A stretch of 41,370 nt of DNA from Deinococcus sp. (GCF_018260405.1 NZ_JAGLBG010000011.1:1-41370); one strand, 5' to 3'; positions 17,369-25,876 are shown, counted from the stretch's first letter. Translations and numbers: made by a program. Notes: a model not told the origin generated them from the sequence alone.

Positions 17369-18235
17369 TTGCAATTGATTATGTTTCAACTGGTGGGCAG
17401 TCTGGCTTTCGGGATGCTGCTGTTTTTGCTCTCGGCGGGTTTCTCGCTGATTTTTGGGGTGGCGCGGGTCGCTAATCTGGCACACGGGGCGTTTTATGTG
17501 CTGAGTGCCTACATCGGCTACTCGGTCACGCAGGCCAGCGGCAACTTCTGGCTGGGCGTACTGGTCGCCACCCTCTGCGGCGCGGCGCTGGGTATGGCTG
17601 CCGAACGGCTGCTGCTGTCGCGCCTGCACGGCCATGAGCTGCGGCAGGTGCTTGCCACGCTGGGGCTGACCTTCGTGATGTCGGACGCCATGCGCCACAT
17701 CTGGGGGGCCGATATCAAGAGCGTGTCGCCGCCCAAGCCCTTCGGCGGCCCGGTGGCTATCGGCGGCATGATGATTCCCAGTTATCCGCTGGTCTTGATC
17801 GTGGTGGGCGTCCTGGTTCTTATCGTCATGCGCCTGATTCTGCGGAACACGCTGGCCGGGGCCAAGATTCGCGCCGTGACCGCCGATCAGCAGATGAGTG
17901 CCACGTTGGGGCTGCCAGTGGCGCAAATCTCGATGCTGACCTTCGCGGCGGGCATTGGACTGGGGGCCTTCGGCGGCGCGGTGGGCAGCCCGCAACTGGC
18001 GCTGACCCCCACGCTCGATTCGACCATGACCCTTTTTGCGCTGATCGTGGTGGTTATCGGTGGGCTGGGCAGCATCGAGGGCGCTTTCCTGGCCGCCATT
18101 CTGGTTGGGCTGGTCAAGGGCTTCGGCGAAACCTACTTTCCGGCCATCTCGCAAATCGTCATTTTCGCGCTGATGATTCTGGTTATCGCCGTGCGCCCAC
18201 AGGGGCTGCTGGGCCGCCGTCTGGGGAATGCATGA
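17369..18235 (+). CDS. livH: Branched-chain amino-acid ABC transporter permease LivH
   Basis: Inner-membrane permease of 288 residues with about eight hydrophobic segments. LivH marks: SAGFSLIFGVARVANLAHG near the N-terminus, GAKIRAVTADQQMSATLGL (cytosolic coupling segment), and C-terminal AVRPQGLLGRR. Start is uncertain: TTG 17369 places the family's conserved N-terminus best, while ATG 17381 is four codons later. A run of nine G at 17350-17358 is the only ribosome-binding-like sequence. The stop overlaps LivM by four bases. Confidence 0.93.
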   Translation: MQLIMFQLVGSLAFGMLLFLLSAGFSLIFGVARVANLAHGAFYVLSAYIGYSVTQASGNFWLGVLVATLCGAALGMAAERLLLSRLHGHELRQVLATLGLTFVMSDAMRHIWGADIKSVSPPKPFGGPVAIGGMMIPSYPLVLIVVGVLVLIVMRLILRNTLAGAKIRAVTADQQMSATLGLPVAQISMLTFAAGIGLGAFGGAVGSPQLALTPTLDSTMTLFALIVVVIGGLGSIEGAFLAAILVGLVKGFGETYFPAISQIVIFALMILVIAVRPQGLLGRRLGNA

Positions 18236-19197
18236 GCAACGCTGCGCCGGCCACTACCGCAGGACTGGGTCATTCAGGAGAGGGCCGCCCACCGCTGCCC
18301 TACCCGGTGCTGCTGGCCCTGCTGGCTGCGGCCTTGATCGCGCCGCTGTTTATTCACGGTTACACGCTTTACCTCGCCACTGAAGCTCTGTGCTGGGCCA
18401 TCGCCGCCGCCGCGCTCGACCTGCTGATCGGGTACGCGGGTCTCACGCCGCTGGGCCACATTGCCATGTGGGGGCTGGGCGGGTATACGGCGGCGGTGCT
18501 CACCAAGTTGGGGCTGCCGCTGCCGCTGGTGCTGGCGGCCTCGGCGGTGCTGGCAACGGCCTATTCCGCCCTAACCGCGCCGCTGGCTCTGCGGGCCGGG
18601 GGCATCTTCTTTCTGATGATTACGCTGGCCTTCTCGCAGATGCTTCAGGTGGTCGCTGAAAAATGGACTGCCGTGACGGGCGGCACCGACGGTCTGACCT
18701 TCAAGTCGGGCCTGAGCGATACGGCGCTGTATCTCGTAACGCTGGTCTGCGCTGCCCTGACGCTGTTTTTGCTCTCGCGCATCGTCAGGTCGCCGTATGG
18801 CCGCATTCTGGAAGCCGTTCGCCAGAACGAGCCTCGGGCGCGGGCGCTGGGCTACGCGGTTTTCGCTTACAAGTACGGCGCGGTGCTCATCGCCTCGGCG
18901 TTCATCGGGCTGGCGGGGGCGCTGGGGGCCATGCACCGCGGCATCGTGACGCCCAGCGACCTGTTCTGGTTGCAGAGCGCGGTTCTCCTGATTATGGTGC
19001 TGCTCGGCGGAGCGCGTTCGCTGTGGGGGCCAGTTATAGGGGCGCTGCTGTACACCAGCCTGCAAGCGGTGGTCAGTTCGCACACCGACTTGTGGGCCGG
19101 GTTCGTTGGCCTGATTCTGATGGCACTGGTGCTGACTGGGCGCGGCGGTTTGTGGTCGCTGCTGCACAGGAAGCAGACACCCAGGAAGCAGGCATGA
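18232..19197 (+). CDS. livM: Branched-chain amino-acid ABC transporter permease LivM
   Basis: Second membrane subunit, 321 residues. It shows the LivM pattern LDLLIGYAGLTPLGHIAMWGLGGYTAAVL, in which the SLGH-type segment reads TPLGH, plus GRILEAVRQNEPRARALGY, the coupling helix contacting the ATPase. The N-terminal ~20 residues are polar and cytosolic. It overlaps LivH upstream and the ATPase downstream by four bases each (ATGA), so the subunits are made in a coupled way. Confidence 0.93.
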   Translation: MSNAAPATTAGLGHSGEGRPPLPYPVLLALLAAALIAPLFIHGYTLYLATEALCWAIAAAALDLLIGYAGLTPLGHIAMWGLGGYTAAVLTKLGLPLPLVLAASAVLATAYSALTAPLALRAGGIFFLMITLAFSQMLQVVAEKWTAVTGGTDGLTFKSGLSDTALYLVTLVCAALTLFLLSRIVRSPYGRILEAVRQNEPRARALGYAVFAYKYGAVLIASAFIGLAGALGAMHRGIVTPSDLFWLQSAVLLIMVLLGGARSLWGPVIGALLYTSLQAVVSSHTDLWAGFVGLILMALVLTGRGGLWSLLHRKQTPRKQA

Positions 19198-20711
19198 CGG
19201 CTCCTGTCAATGCGGCGCCACTGCCCGTGCGCCCTGGCATCGCGCTGGACATTGAGAATGTTACCCGGCGTTTCGGGGGTGTGGTGGCCCTCAAGGACGT
19301 GACCATTCACGTTCCGGCGGGCGGGCGGCACGCGGTCATCGGGCCGAACGGAGCGGGGAAGAGTACGCTCTTTCGCGTGACCAGCGGCGAGTATCCGCCC
19401 AGTGAGGGTCATGTGCTGCTCGACGGGCGCAACGTTGGCGGCATGTCGCCCAACCGGGTCGCCGCGTTGGGGCTGGCGCGGTCTTTCCAGACCAGTAGCC
19501 TGTTTACCGAGGACACCGTGCTGGAAAATGTGGTGCTGGCGGTGCTGGCCCACCAGTCAGGGCGGCGTGACTGGTGGCGTCCCCTCGCGGCTCAGACGCA
19601 AGCGGCCCGCGTCGCCCAGGCCGCGCTGGAACGCATGGGCCTAAGCGCCCAAGCCCATAGGCCCGCCGGGGCGCTTTCGCACGGTGAAAAGCGCCAGCTG
19701 GAACTGGCGATGGTGCTGGCCCAGGAACCCAGGTTGCTGATGCTCGACGAACCGCTGGCCGGGCTCTCGGCCCACGAGCGTGAGCACGTCATGGGGCTTA
19801 TTTTGAACCTGCCGCGTGAACTGACCACGGTGCTTATCGAACACGACCTGGCTTTTTGCCTGGACTTCGCCGACCACCTGACCGTGCTGAGCAACGGTGA
19901 ATTGCTGGCGACCGGCACGCCGGAGGAAATCCGCACCAATGCCGAGGTGCAGGCCGTGTATGTCGGTTCGGCCCTTGAGCGTCAGGGCCGCGTGGTCTCG
20001 CCCGAAAGTCTGGCTGCCGCGCCGGTGCTGCAGGTGAGTGACCTAAGGGCCGCCTACGGCAGCGCGGTGGCCCTCGGGGGCGTGTCGCTCGCCGTCCGTC
20101 CCGGCGAAGTGGTGGCGGTTCTCGGGCGCAACGGCATGGGCAAAACGACCCTGATGACCACCGTAATGGGCTGGCGCAAGCCCACCGGCGGCGCGGTGAC
20201 GCTGGCGGGGCAGGACGTGACTGGGCTGCGGGCCTCGACCCTCGCGGCGCGGGGGCTGTCGCTGGTGCCACAGGGCCGCCGCATGATGGCCGAGCTGACC
20301 GTGGAGGAGGAACTGCGCCTGGCCCTGCGCCCCGGCAAGTGGACTCTCGCCCGCGTCTACGAGACCTTTCCGCGCCTTAAGGAACGTCAGCGCAGCCTAA
20401 GCACCACGCTGTCGGGCGGCGAACAGCAGATGGTAGCGATTGGCCGCGCCCTGCTACAAAACCCCAGGGTGCTGCTGCTCGACGAACCCACCGAGGGCCT
20501 TAGTCCCCTGATGGTCACGGTGGTGCGCGACGTGCTGCTGCAACTGCGCGAAAGCGGCGAGACGATCCTGCTGGCCGAGCAGAATCTCGATCTCGCGCTG
20601 GCGGTGGCCGACCGGGTGTACGTGCTTGACCACGGCAGCGTTTCCTTCGCGGGCGACGCGGCGCACCTGGCCGAGAACCGCGCCCTTGTTCAGGAACTGA
20701 TGGGCGTGTAG
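19194..20711 (+). CDS. LivG-LivF fusion: double ATP-binding subunit of the branched-chain amino-acid transporter
   Basis: One 505-residue chain replaces the usual separate LivG (~255) and LivF (~235) ATPases. First half: Walker A GPNGAGKST (50-58), signature LSHGEKRQLE, Walker B LLMLDEPLAGLS and H-loop LIEHD. Second half from about residue 275: Walker A GRNGMGKTT, signature LSGGEQQMV, Walker B VLLLDEPTEGLS; its switch position reads LAEQN, with Gln instead of His, as in LivF proteins. The linker ALERQGRVVSPESLAA joins them without a stop. ATG 19194 overlaps the LivM stop. The frame is open further upstream, but that lies inside LivM. Both halves keep their catalytic motifs, so the fusion should be functional. 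Confidence 0.93.
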   Translation: MTAPVNAAPLPVRPGIALDIENVTRRFGGVVALKDVTIHVPAGGRHAVIGPNGAGKSTLFRVTSGEYPPSEGHVLLDGRNVGGMSPNRVAALGLARSFQTSSLFTEDTVLENVVLAVLAHQSGRRDWWRPLAAQTQAARVAQAALERMGLSAQAHRPAGALSHGEKRQLELAMVLAQEPRLLMLDEPLAGLSAHEREHVMGLILNLPRELTTVLIEHDLAFCLDFADHLTVLSNGELLATGTPEEIRTNAEVQAVYVGSALERQGRVVSPESLAAAPVLQVSDLRAAYGSAVALGGVSLAVRPGEVVAVLGRNGMGKTTLMTTVMGWRKPTGGAVTLAGQDVTGLRASTLAARGLSLVPQGRRMMAELTVEEELRLALRPGKWTLARVYETFPRLKERQRSLSTTLSGGEQQMVAIGRALLQNPRVLLLDEPTEGLSPLMVTVVRDVLLQLRESGETILLAEQNLDLALAVADRVYVLDHGSVSFAGDAAHLAENRALVQELMGV

Positions 20712-20724
20712 CTTGACGGGGCTG

Positions 20725-21309
20725 ATGACCGACCTTGCCCCGCTGCTGACGGCCACCGACCTGCGGCGGAGTGTCGAGGGTCGGCTTTTATTTGAGGGCC
20801 TGTCTTTTAGTCTCGCGCCGGGCCAGAGGCTCATGGTGGTGGGGCCATCGGGGTCGGGCAAAAGCCTGCTGCTGCGGCAACTCGCCGGACTCGACCCGCT
20901 GGAAAGCGGCTCCATCACCTTCCGGGGAACATCCCAGGAGGCGTGGGCGCTGCCCGCCTTCCGCGCTGGGGTCATGCTGCTGCCCCAGCGGGCGGCGCTG
21001 GGCGCGGGGGTGACGGTGCAGGAGGTACTGGCGCAGCCATTTAACCTGAAAGCCCACGCGGGCCGGACACTTGATGTGCCGCAGGCGCGGCAACTGGCAC
21101 AGGCACTGGGGCGCGGCCCCGAGTTTCTGGCGCTCGACTCGGTCACGCTCTCGGGCGGCGAGGGGCAACTGGTGGCGCTGCTGCGGGCGCTGCTGCTCTC
21201 GCCCACAGTGCTGCTGCTCGACGAGGCGACCTCGGCCCTCGATCCCGACACCACCGCGCGCGCCGAGGCCGTGCTCAGCGAGTGGTGCGCGACGGGGGTG
21301 ACGGCGTGA
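20725..21309 (+). CDS. fetA: FetA-like ABC ATPase (YbbL family), apparently truncated before the H-loop
   Basis: ATP-binding subunit paired with FetB; in E. coli FetAB is linked to iron export and oxidative stress resistance. Seen: Walker A GPSGSGKSLLL, Q-loop region VMLLPQRAALG, signature TLSGGEGQLVALLRAL, Walker B VLLLDEATSALD. The protein ends SEWCATGVTA, right where the family continues into the switch His (H-loop), so this residue is missing; length is 194 residues against about 225. ATG 20725 is used; TTG 20713 is a near alternative. The stop overlaps the GTG of fetB (GTGA). No frameshift that would restore the missing tail was found by eye. Confidence 0.82.
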   Translation: MTDLAPLLTATDLRRSVEGRLLFEGLSFSLAPGQRLMVVGPSGSGKSLLLRQLAGLDPLESGSITFRGTSQEAWALPAFRAGVMLLPQRAALGAGVTVQEVLAQPFNLKAHAGRTLDVPQARQLAQALGRGPEFLALDSVTLSGGEGQLVALLRALLLSPTVLLLDEATSALDPDTTARAEAVLSEWCATGVTA

Positions 21310-22124
21310 GCCTGCACATCGCGCTGTGGCAGGTCGCGGCCTCGGCGGCGCTGCTGCTGGTCAGCATTGGCCTGTCGTGGTGGTTGAAACTGGGTCTGGG
21401 GCGTGAAATCCTGGTCGCGGGCGTGCGGATGACGGTGCAGCTGCTGCTGGTCGGGCTGATTTTGGCGTGGGTTTTTGCCCTCAAGCAGCCGCTGCCGGTG
21501 GTCGCCATCGGGCTGGTCATGACTCTGCTGGCGGCTCAGGCTTCCTCGGCGCGGCCCAAATACCGGTACCGCTCTTTGTTTCTCGACAGTTTCGTGGCCA
21601 TTTTCGGCAGCTCCTTCCTGCTAACCGGGCTGACCCTTAGCGCTGTACTGCGTATTCACCCCTGGTTCGAGCCGCAGTACGCCGTGCCGATTCTAGGGAT
21701 GATCCTGGGCAACTCGGTCACCAGCGTGGCTCTGGGGGCCGAGCGATTTACTGCTGACCTGCACGCCCGCCGGGGTGAGGTCGAGGGGCAACTTTTGCTG
21801 GGCGCGACCCGCTGGGAGGCCGCGCACCCGCTGATGGCCACTGCCGTCAAGACCGGGATGCTGCCGACCCTGAACAGCATGACCGTGATGGGCATCGTGA
21901 GCCTGCCGGGCATGATGACCGGGCAGATTCTGGCTGGGGAAAGCCCGCAAAACGCCGTGCACTACCAGCTGGTGATGATGTTCGTGCTGGCCGCCAGTTC
22001 GGCGCTGGGCAGCCTGGGGGTGGTACTGCTGGCATACCACCGCCTGTTCGATAACCGCGACCGGCTACGCCTTGAACGGCTAGGGGCCGAGCGGCTACGA
22101 AAGCCTGCCTCTAGACCCGGCTGA
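21306..22124 (+). CDS. fetB: FetB-like ABC permease (UPF0014/YbbM family)
   Basis: Inner-membrane subunit of 272 residues from GTG 21306, with about seven hydrophobic segments. Family signatures: REILVAGVRMTVQLLLVG, PILGMILGNSVTSVALGAERF, LLGATRWEAAHPLMATAVKTGMLP split across a cytosolic loop, and GIVSLPGMMTGQILAG. It is translationally coupled to the ATPase. E. coli FetAB is implicated in iron homeostasis; whether that holds here is inference. The last 30 bases overlap the convergent small gene on the other strand. Confidence 0.92.
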   Translation: MSLHIALWQVAASAALLLVSIGLSWWLKLGLGREILVAGVRMTVQLLLVGLILAWVFALKQPLPVVAIGLVMTLLAAQASSARPKYRYRSLFLDSFVAIFGSSFLLTGLTLSAVLRIHPWFEPQYAVPILGMILGNSVTSVALGAERFTADLHARRGEVEGQLLLGATRWEAAHPLMATAVKTGMLPTLNSMTVMGIVSLPGMMTGQILAGESPQNAVHYQLVMMFVLAASSALGSLGVVLLAYHRLFDNRDRLRLERLGAERLRKPASRPG

Positions 22125-22346
22125 CGCTTTCTCGGTGCGCCGCCAGCGCACGTTCCATTCGCCGCGCGGGTCAGTGCGCCCCAGTCGGATCAGACGTCCG
22201 TCGGGCAGCCGCCAGATCTCGACTTCCTCGGGCCGCTTGAACAGTGTGCCGGGCTTGGTGTAACGGTCGAGGCGGCTGATGGGCCAGTCAGGCTCGCCAG
22301 GAAGCTCAGTCAGCGTACCTGTGTCTCCCTGAAGCGTGACTTTCAT
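22095..22346 (-). CDS. Small conserved-looking protein of unknown function
   Basis: An 83-residue soluble protein beginning MKVTLQGDTGTLTELPGEP. It is rich in charged residues, with EVEIWRLPDGRLIRLGRTD resembling a short beta-meander, and a basic C-terminus (WRRTEKASAGSRGR). No signal peptide, membrane helix or Cys. I do not recognise a family. Support for it being real is the leaderless promoter signature (GATAAT six bases before ATG 22346). It overlaps the 3' end of fetB by 30 bases and is divergent from trkH. Confidence 0.6.
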   Translation of the reverse strand: MKVTLQGDTGTLTELPGEPDWPISRLDRYTKPGTLFKRPEEVEIWRLPDGRLIRLGRTDPRGEWNVRWRRTEKASAGSRGRLS

Positions 22347-22352
22347 AACAGT

Positions 22353-22358
22353 ATTATC
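22353..22358 (-). promoter_or_regulatory. Leaderless -10 box for the small unknown gene
   Basis: GATAAT (5 of 6) on the minus strand, exactly six bases before ATG 22346, within AT-rich sequence. The -35 is weak. Confidence 0.5.
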
Positions 22359-22515
22359 ACTATAAGTTTCAGCCCAGTGTTTGCTGAAGCTGACGGGGCG
22401 GCGGGCGTGGTTCCCACTGCAAAGCGCTGAAGAAAATGGTTCCGGCAGATTGATCGCCGGTCGCGCCTCCGGAGAAGCGCGGCGGGTATGGGTGTAGACC
22501 GGGTTTGGGTGCCGG

Positions 22516-22521
22516 TATAGT
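22516..22521 (+). promoter_or_regulatory. Leaderless -10 box for trkH
   Basis: TATAGT ends six bases before GTG 22528. There is no Shine-Dalgarno sequence. The gap 22347-22527 is a divergent promoter region with the small gene on the other strand. Confidence 0.5.
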
Positions 22522-22527
22522 GGCCCG

Positions 22528-22878
22528 GTGAGCAGTGGTTCTGCAACCGACGCCCCCGCAAATGGCCGAGATTTCCCCGTCGCTATCCGCTCGCCCAACG
22601 ACTGGTTGATTGTCTGGGTGCTGGTGGCCCTGCTGGTGGGCACCCTGGGACTGCTGCTGCCCGCCGCGCACCAGGGCCACCTGAGCCTGATAGACGCGCT
22701 GCTGCTGGCGACCAGCGCCGTGTGTACTACGGGCCTGAGCAGCGTGAATGTCGGTCAGGTGCTCACGCCTGCCGGGCAGCTGTGGCTGGCGGTGCTGATC
22801 GAGGTGGGAGCGCTGGCCCTGCTGGTGCTGATCTTACGTTTTGTCGGCTGGGGCAAGCAGGCCGCCGCCGCCGACTGA
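22528..22878 (+). CDS. TrkH/KtrB K+ transporter subunit, N-terminal part, ended by an in-frame TGA
   Basis: First 116 residues of a Trk/Ktr-type potassium translocation subunit (inner membrane). It holds the first membrane helix, the first pore loop with filter SAVCTTGLSSVN, and the following helix (TPAGQLWLAVLIEVGALAL). It ends at TGA 22876-22878 after QAAAAD. The next codons in the same frame, TPEALGLPEG, lead straight into the rest of the family sequence, so the complete gene would be 22528-23901 (457 codons, the normal length). This points to a single nonsense change rather than a frameshift. No TrkA/KtrA regulator is in the window. Confidence 0.8.
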   Translation: MSSGSATDAPANGRDFPVAIRSPNDWLIVWVLVALLVGTLGLLLPAAHQGHLSLIDALLLATSAVCTTGLSSVNVGQVLTPAGQLWLAVLIEVGALALLVLILRFVGWGKQAAAAD

Positions 22879-22896
22879 ACCCCCGAGGCGCTCGGC

Positions 22897-23901
22897 TTGC
22901 CCGAAGGCCAGAATTTCCGGCATCTGCTGCTGCGGGTCGTGCTGCTGACGCTGGGAATTCAGTTCGCCGGGTTCCTGGTGCTGCTGCCCGACATGATACG
23001 GCTGACTGGGCCGCTTCAGGGGGCACGCTACGCCCTGCTTCACGCGGTCATGGCCTTCGGGAACGCCGGATTTGGCCTGTGGCCCGACGGGGTGGCCCGC
23101 CTCGCGCCGCTTTCGCTGCTGACGCTGATGCTGCTGGTGGTGCTGGGCAGCACCGGATTTATCGGGCTGGATGAACTCGACCGCTACTTTTACGGGCGTT
23201 TTCGCCGTCAGACCCCCTTGCCTGGTCTCTCGGCCCAGACGCGGGTGGGCCTGAAAGTCACGACCTGCTTGCTGGTGGGCGGCGCACTGCTGTTTGCCCT
23301 GCTGGAATGGCACCGCCCCGGTACGCTGGGGCCGCTGGACCCGCCGCATAAGCTGCTGCACGCCGCCTTTCAAACCACTGTGACGCGCTCGGCGGGGTTT
23401 TCTACGCTGGATTACGGCCACTTTTCTGCGCCAACGCTGCTGCTTATTATGAGCCTGATGTTCGTGGGCGGTAACCCCGGTTCGACGGCTGGCGGGATCA
23501 AGACCACCGTCCTCGCCGTGCTGCTCTCTGCCACGCGGGCCACCCTGCGCGGACAGCCGCAGGCCCAGCTGGAAGGCCGCGCCATTCCGGTTCGCACACT
23601 GATGCGGGCGCTAACAGTAGTCACACTGGCGCTGCTGGCCGTCGGTCTGGGCACGGGGGCACTTATGTTCACTGATCACCAGCACCGGCCCATCGTCTTG
23701 GCGTTCGAGGCCGTGAGCGCGTTTACCACTTCCGGTCTTAGTGTCAATCTGACCCCGGTGCTTTCCGACCACGGTAAACTGGTGCTGGTCGCGCTGATGT
23801 TCTTGGGCCGGGTAGGCTTCCTGTCCTTGCTCCTGGCCTTTCATACCACTCACGCCATAGTCGACGAACTTCCCGAGGAGCAGGCGTTCAACATAGACTA
23901 A
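22897..23901 (+). CDS. TrkH/KtrB K+ transporter subunit, C-terminal part
   Basis: Second part of the split potassium transporter, 334 residues from TTG 22897, same reading frame as the first part. Pore loops 2-4 are all present: HAVMAFGNAGFGLWPDG, TTVTRSAGFSTLDYG and SAFTTSGLSVNLTP, and the P3-M2 hinge reads MFVGGNPGSTAGGIKTT. Only 18 bases separate it from the TGA, with no Shine-Dalgarno sequence, so translation would need readthrough or reinitiation. Without it the pore lacks one of four loops, so the locus is either a recent pseudogene, a readthrough gene or a sequence error. A MITE-like repeat begins at its stop codon. Confidence 0.8.
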   Translation: MPEGQNFRHLLLRVVLLTLGIQFAGFLVLLPDMIRLTGPLQGARYALLHAVMAFGNAGFGLWPDGVARLAPLSLLTLMLLVVLGSTGFIGLDELDRYFYGRFRRQTPLPGLSAQTRVGLKVTTCLLVGGALLFALLEWHRPGTLGPLDPPHKLLHAAFQTTVTRSAGFSTLDYGHFSAPTLLLIMSLMFVGGNPGSTAGGIKTTVLAVLLSATRATLRGQPQAQLEGRAIPVRTLMRALTVVTLALLAVGLGTGALMFTDHQHRPIVLAFEAVSAFTTSGLSVNLTPVLSDHGKLVLVALMFLGRVGFLSLLLAFHTTHAIVDELPEEQAFNID

Positions 23902-24042
23902 GAGCAGTTCTCGGAAATGATGGGCAGGTCGGAAAAACACCGCCGCCCCCTTCATTCCACGTCCTGTTCTTCCTTTTTCACTCGTTGCACTCGGCAAAAA
24001 GATGGTCAAAAGAGCGCCGTCTTTTTGCAAAATCCTCTAAGA
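23899..24042 (+). mobile_element. MITE-like element, copy 1 (about 140 bp)
   Basis: Runs from TAAGAGCAGTT at the trkH stop to AATCCTCTAAG. It is closely similar over its whole length to 29342-29482. Ends are imperfect inverted repeats (GAGCAGTT against the complement of AATCCTC) bounded by TA. An internal hairpin pairs GCAAAAAGATGG with CCGTCTTTTTGC around an AAAA loop. No coding capacity. It lies between the convergent trkH and rimO genes, and the T-rich hairpin could terminate transcription. Confidence 0.75.
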
Positions 24043-24153
24043 GGCTATCCGGTGCCGTAAAATCCCAAGCCACTCAGCATTGTCCGGATGGGTTTTAAGG
24101 CAGGCCAGGGCGACTGCGCGGCCCACTGCGCTTCTCCCGGCCAGCATTCTAGG

Positions 24154-25653
24154 TCAGTGCCCCCGGAAGTGCCCCAGCTGCGGCACGTTTGGCTTCCACG
24201 CGGGGCGCTCTACCACTTCACCGAACAGGTCGTACTCGTCGCTGTCCTCGATTCTGGCCCGCACGATGTCACCAATGTTGACCTGCCCAGCGAACTCACC
24301 TGCGAACAGGTAGACCTGCCCGTCGATGCCCGGCGCGTCGCCCTGGGTGCGCCCGATCAGGCGGGTGCCTTTTTCGTCGCCCTCGTCGTCGTTGAATTCG
24401 TCGATAATCACGTCCATTACGCGGCCCACTTTCTCGGCCAGCCGCTCGGTACTGATGCGCTGGGCCACTTCCATGAAGCGCTCCAGGCGCTCGGCCTTGA
24501 CTTCTTCGGGCACCGCACCCGGCAGCGCGTTGGCGTCGGCTTCTTCCACGTCGCTGTACGGAAAAGCCCCCACGCGGTCAAGGCGGGCGTCTTCCAGAAA
24601 CTGCAATAGCTCCTGAAAATCTTCTTCCGTCTCGCCCGGAAACCCCACGATAAAGGTGCTGCGAATGGTCAGCTCGGGGCAGATTTCGCGCCAGCGCTGA
24701 ATGGTGGCGAGCTGTTTGCCCGCGCCGGGCCGCCGCATCAGCTTCAGGATTCTGGGGCTGGCGTGCTGAAGCGGCACGTCCAGGTAAGGCAAAATCTTGC
24801 CCTGCGCCATCAGTTCCACGATCTTCTCGACGTGCGGGTATGGGTAGACATAGTGCATCCTGACCCACGCGCCCATCTCGCCCAGCTTGACCGCCAGATC
24901 GGTGAGGTGCGCCCGCACCTGCCCTCCTTGAAATTCGCTTTCGCGGTAGCGCAGGTCCACGCCGTACGCGCTGGTGTCCTGGCTGATGATCATGAGTTCC
25001 TTGGTGCCGCCCGCGATCAGGCGGTAGGCCTCGTACAGCACGGCCCCGGCGTCACGCGATACCTGAAGGCCACGCAGCTTAGGAATAATGCAAAAGGCGC
25101 AGGTATGATTGCAGCCCTCGGCGATCTTGACATAGGCGTAGTGCCGGGGCGTCAGCCTGACCGTAGGAGCGAACACGTCGCCGTGGCGGGTCTCTTCACG
25201 GGCCGGGGCTAGGGCGTCAGCCCGCGTACCCGGCGCGGCCACCGGCAGCAGCCCCGTAAAGGCGTGTTGATCCAGCGGCAGCAGCTCACGCACGTGCCCC
25301 ATAACGTCGTCTACCGCTTCGCTGCCCGTGATGGCGGCGACTTTGGGGTGACGTTCCATAATTTTCTCGGGGCGCTCGCCCAGACAACCCGTCACGATCA
25401 CCTTGCCGCCGTGCTCCAGTGCCTCCCCAATGGCCGAGAGCGATTCCTCGACGGCGGGCGTAATAAAGCCGCAGGTATTCACGATCACGGCGTCGGCCCC
25501 CTCGTAGCTGGGCGCGACCTCGTAACCCTCGATTCGTAGCTGGGTCAGAATGCGTTCACTGTCTACCAGCGCCTTGGGGCAGCCCAGGCTGATAAAGCCC
25601 ACTCTTTTTGGCTGGACCTGGCTTTGGCCCGGCGATTGTTCTACTACGGTCAT
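24154..25653 (-). CDS. rimO: Ribosomal protein uS12 methylthiotransferase RimO
   Basis: Radical-SAM enzyme that adds a methylthio group to the conserved Asp of ribosomal protein S12 (Asp89 in E. coli). 499 residues from ATG 25653, chosen because GGAGG lies seven bases upstream; the frame extends to 25695. Order: N-terminal UPF0004 domain with three Cys (SLGCPKALVDSE, NTCGF, TGCLGERP), radical-SAM domain with EGCNHTCAFCIIP (CxxxCxxC cluster), FIVGFPGETEEDF, and a C-terminal TRAM domain. The SLGCPKN-like signature reads SLGCPKA, and PLQHASPRILKLMRR supports RimO over MiaB. It stands alone, convergent with trkH and divergent from the rib operon. Confidence 0.95.
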   Translation of the reverse strand: MTVVEQSPGQSQVQPKRVGFISLGCPKALVDSERILTQLRIEGYEVAPSYEGADAVIVNTCGFITPAVEESLSAIGEALEHGGKVIVTGCLGERPEKIMERHPKVAAITGSEAVDDVMGHVRELLPLDQHAFTGLLPVAAPGTRADALAPAREETRHGDVFAPTVRLTPRHYAYVKIAEGCNHTCAFCIIPKLRGLQVSRDAGAVLYEAYRLIAGGTKELMIISQDTSAYGVDLRYRESEFQGGQVRAHLTDLAVKLGEMGAWVRMHYVYPYPHVEKIVELMAQGKILPYLDVPLQHASPRILKLMRRPGAGKQLATIQRWREICPELTIRSTFIVGFPGETEEDFQELLQFLEDARLDRVGAFPYSDVEEADANALPGAVPEEVKAERLERFMEVAQRISTERLAEKVGRVMDVIIDEFNDDEGDEKGTRLIGRTQGDAPGIDGQVYLFAGEFAGQVNIGDIVRARIEDSDEYDLFGEVVERPAWKPNVPQLGHFRGH

Positions 25654-25847
25654 GTTCTGTCCTCCACGCGCCACTCCACCAGACGCGGGGCGCACTTTGA
25701 ACCAGTTTACAGGCCAGTGCGCCTGGGAGATAGGGGACGACGTACCAAAGCCTCAGCGCTGGGCCGGGGCTGGGGCCAAACCGGGGACACACTGGGACTG
25801 CACTGGAGCCGCACTGGGACTGGCCCAAGGGCGAGTGTTCGGGGATG

Positions 25848-25876
25848 TTGAACAACTTTCCTTTTCACCTCACCAT
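25848..25876 (+). promoter_or_regulatory. ribD: Candidate promoter of the rib operon
   Basis: TTGAAC (25848-25853) and CACCAT (25871-25876) are 17 bases apart and would start RNA about 45 bases before the riboswitch. The -10 is poor. The rest of 25696-25929 holds no gene, only a repeated CACTGGGACTG. Confidence 0.3.

Noticed and set aside
22876..22878. TGA in trkH read as selenocysteine
   Set aside because: The position is in a variable loop with no Cys/Sec role in the family and no SECIS-like hairpin was noticed right after it.
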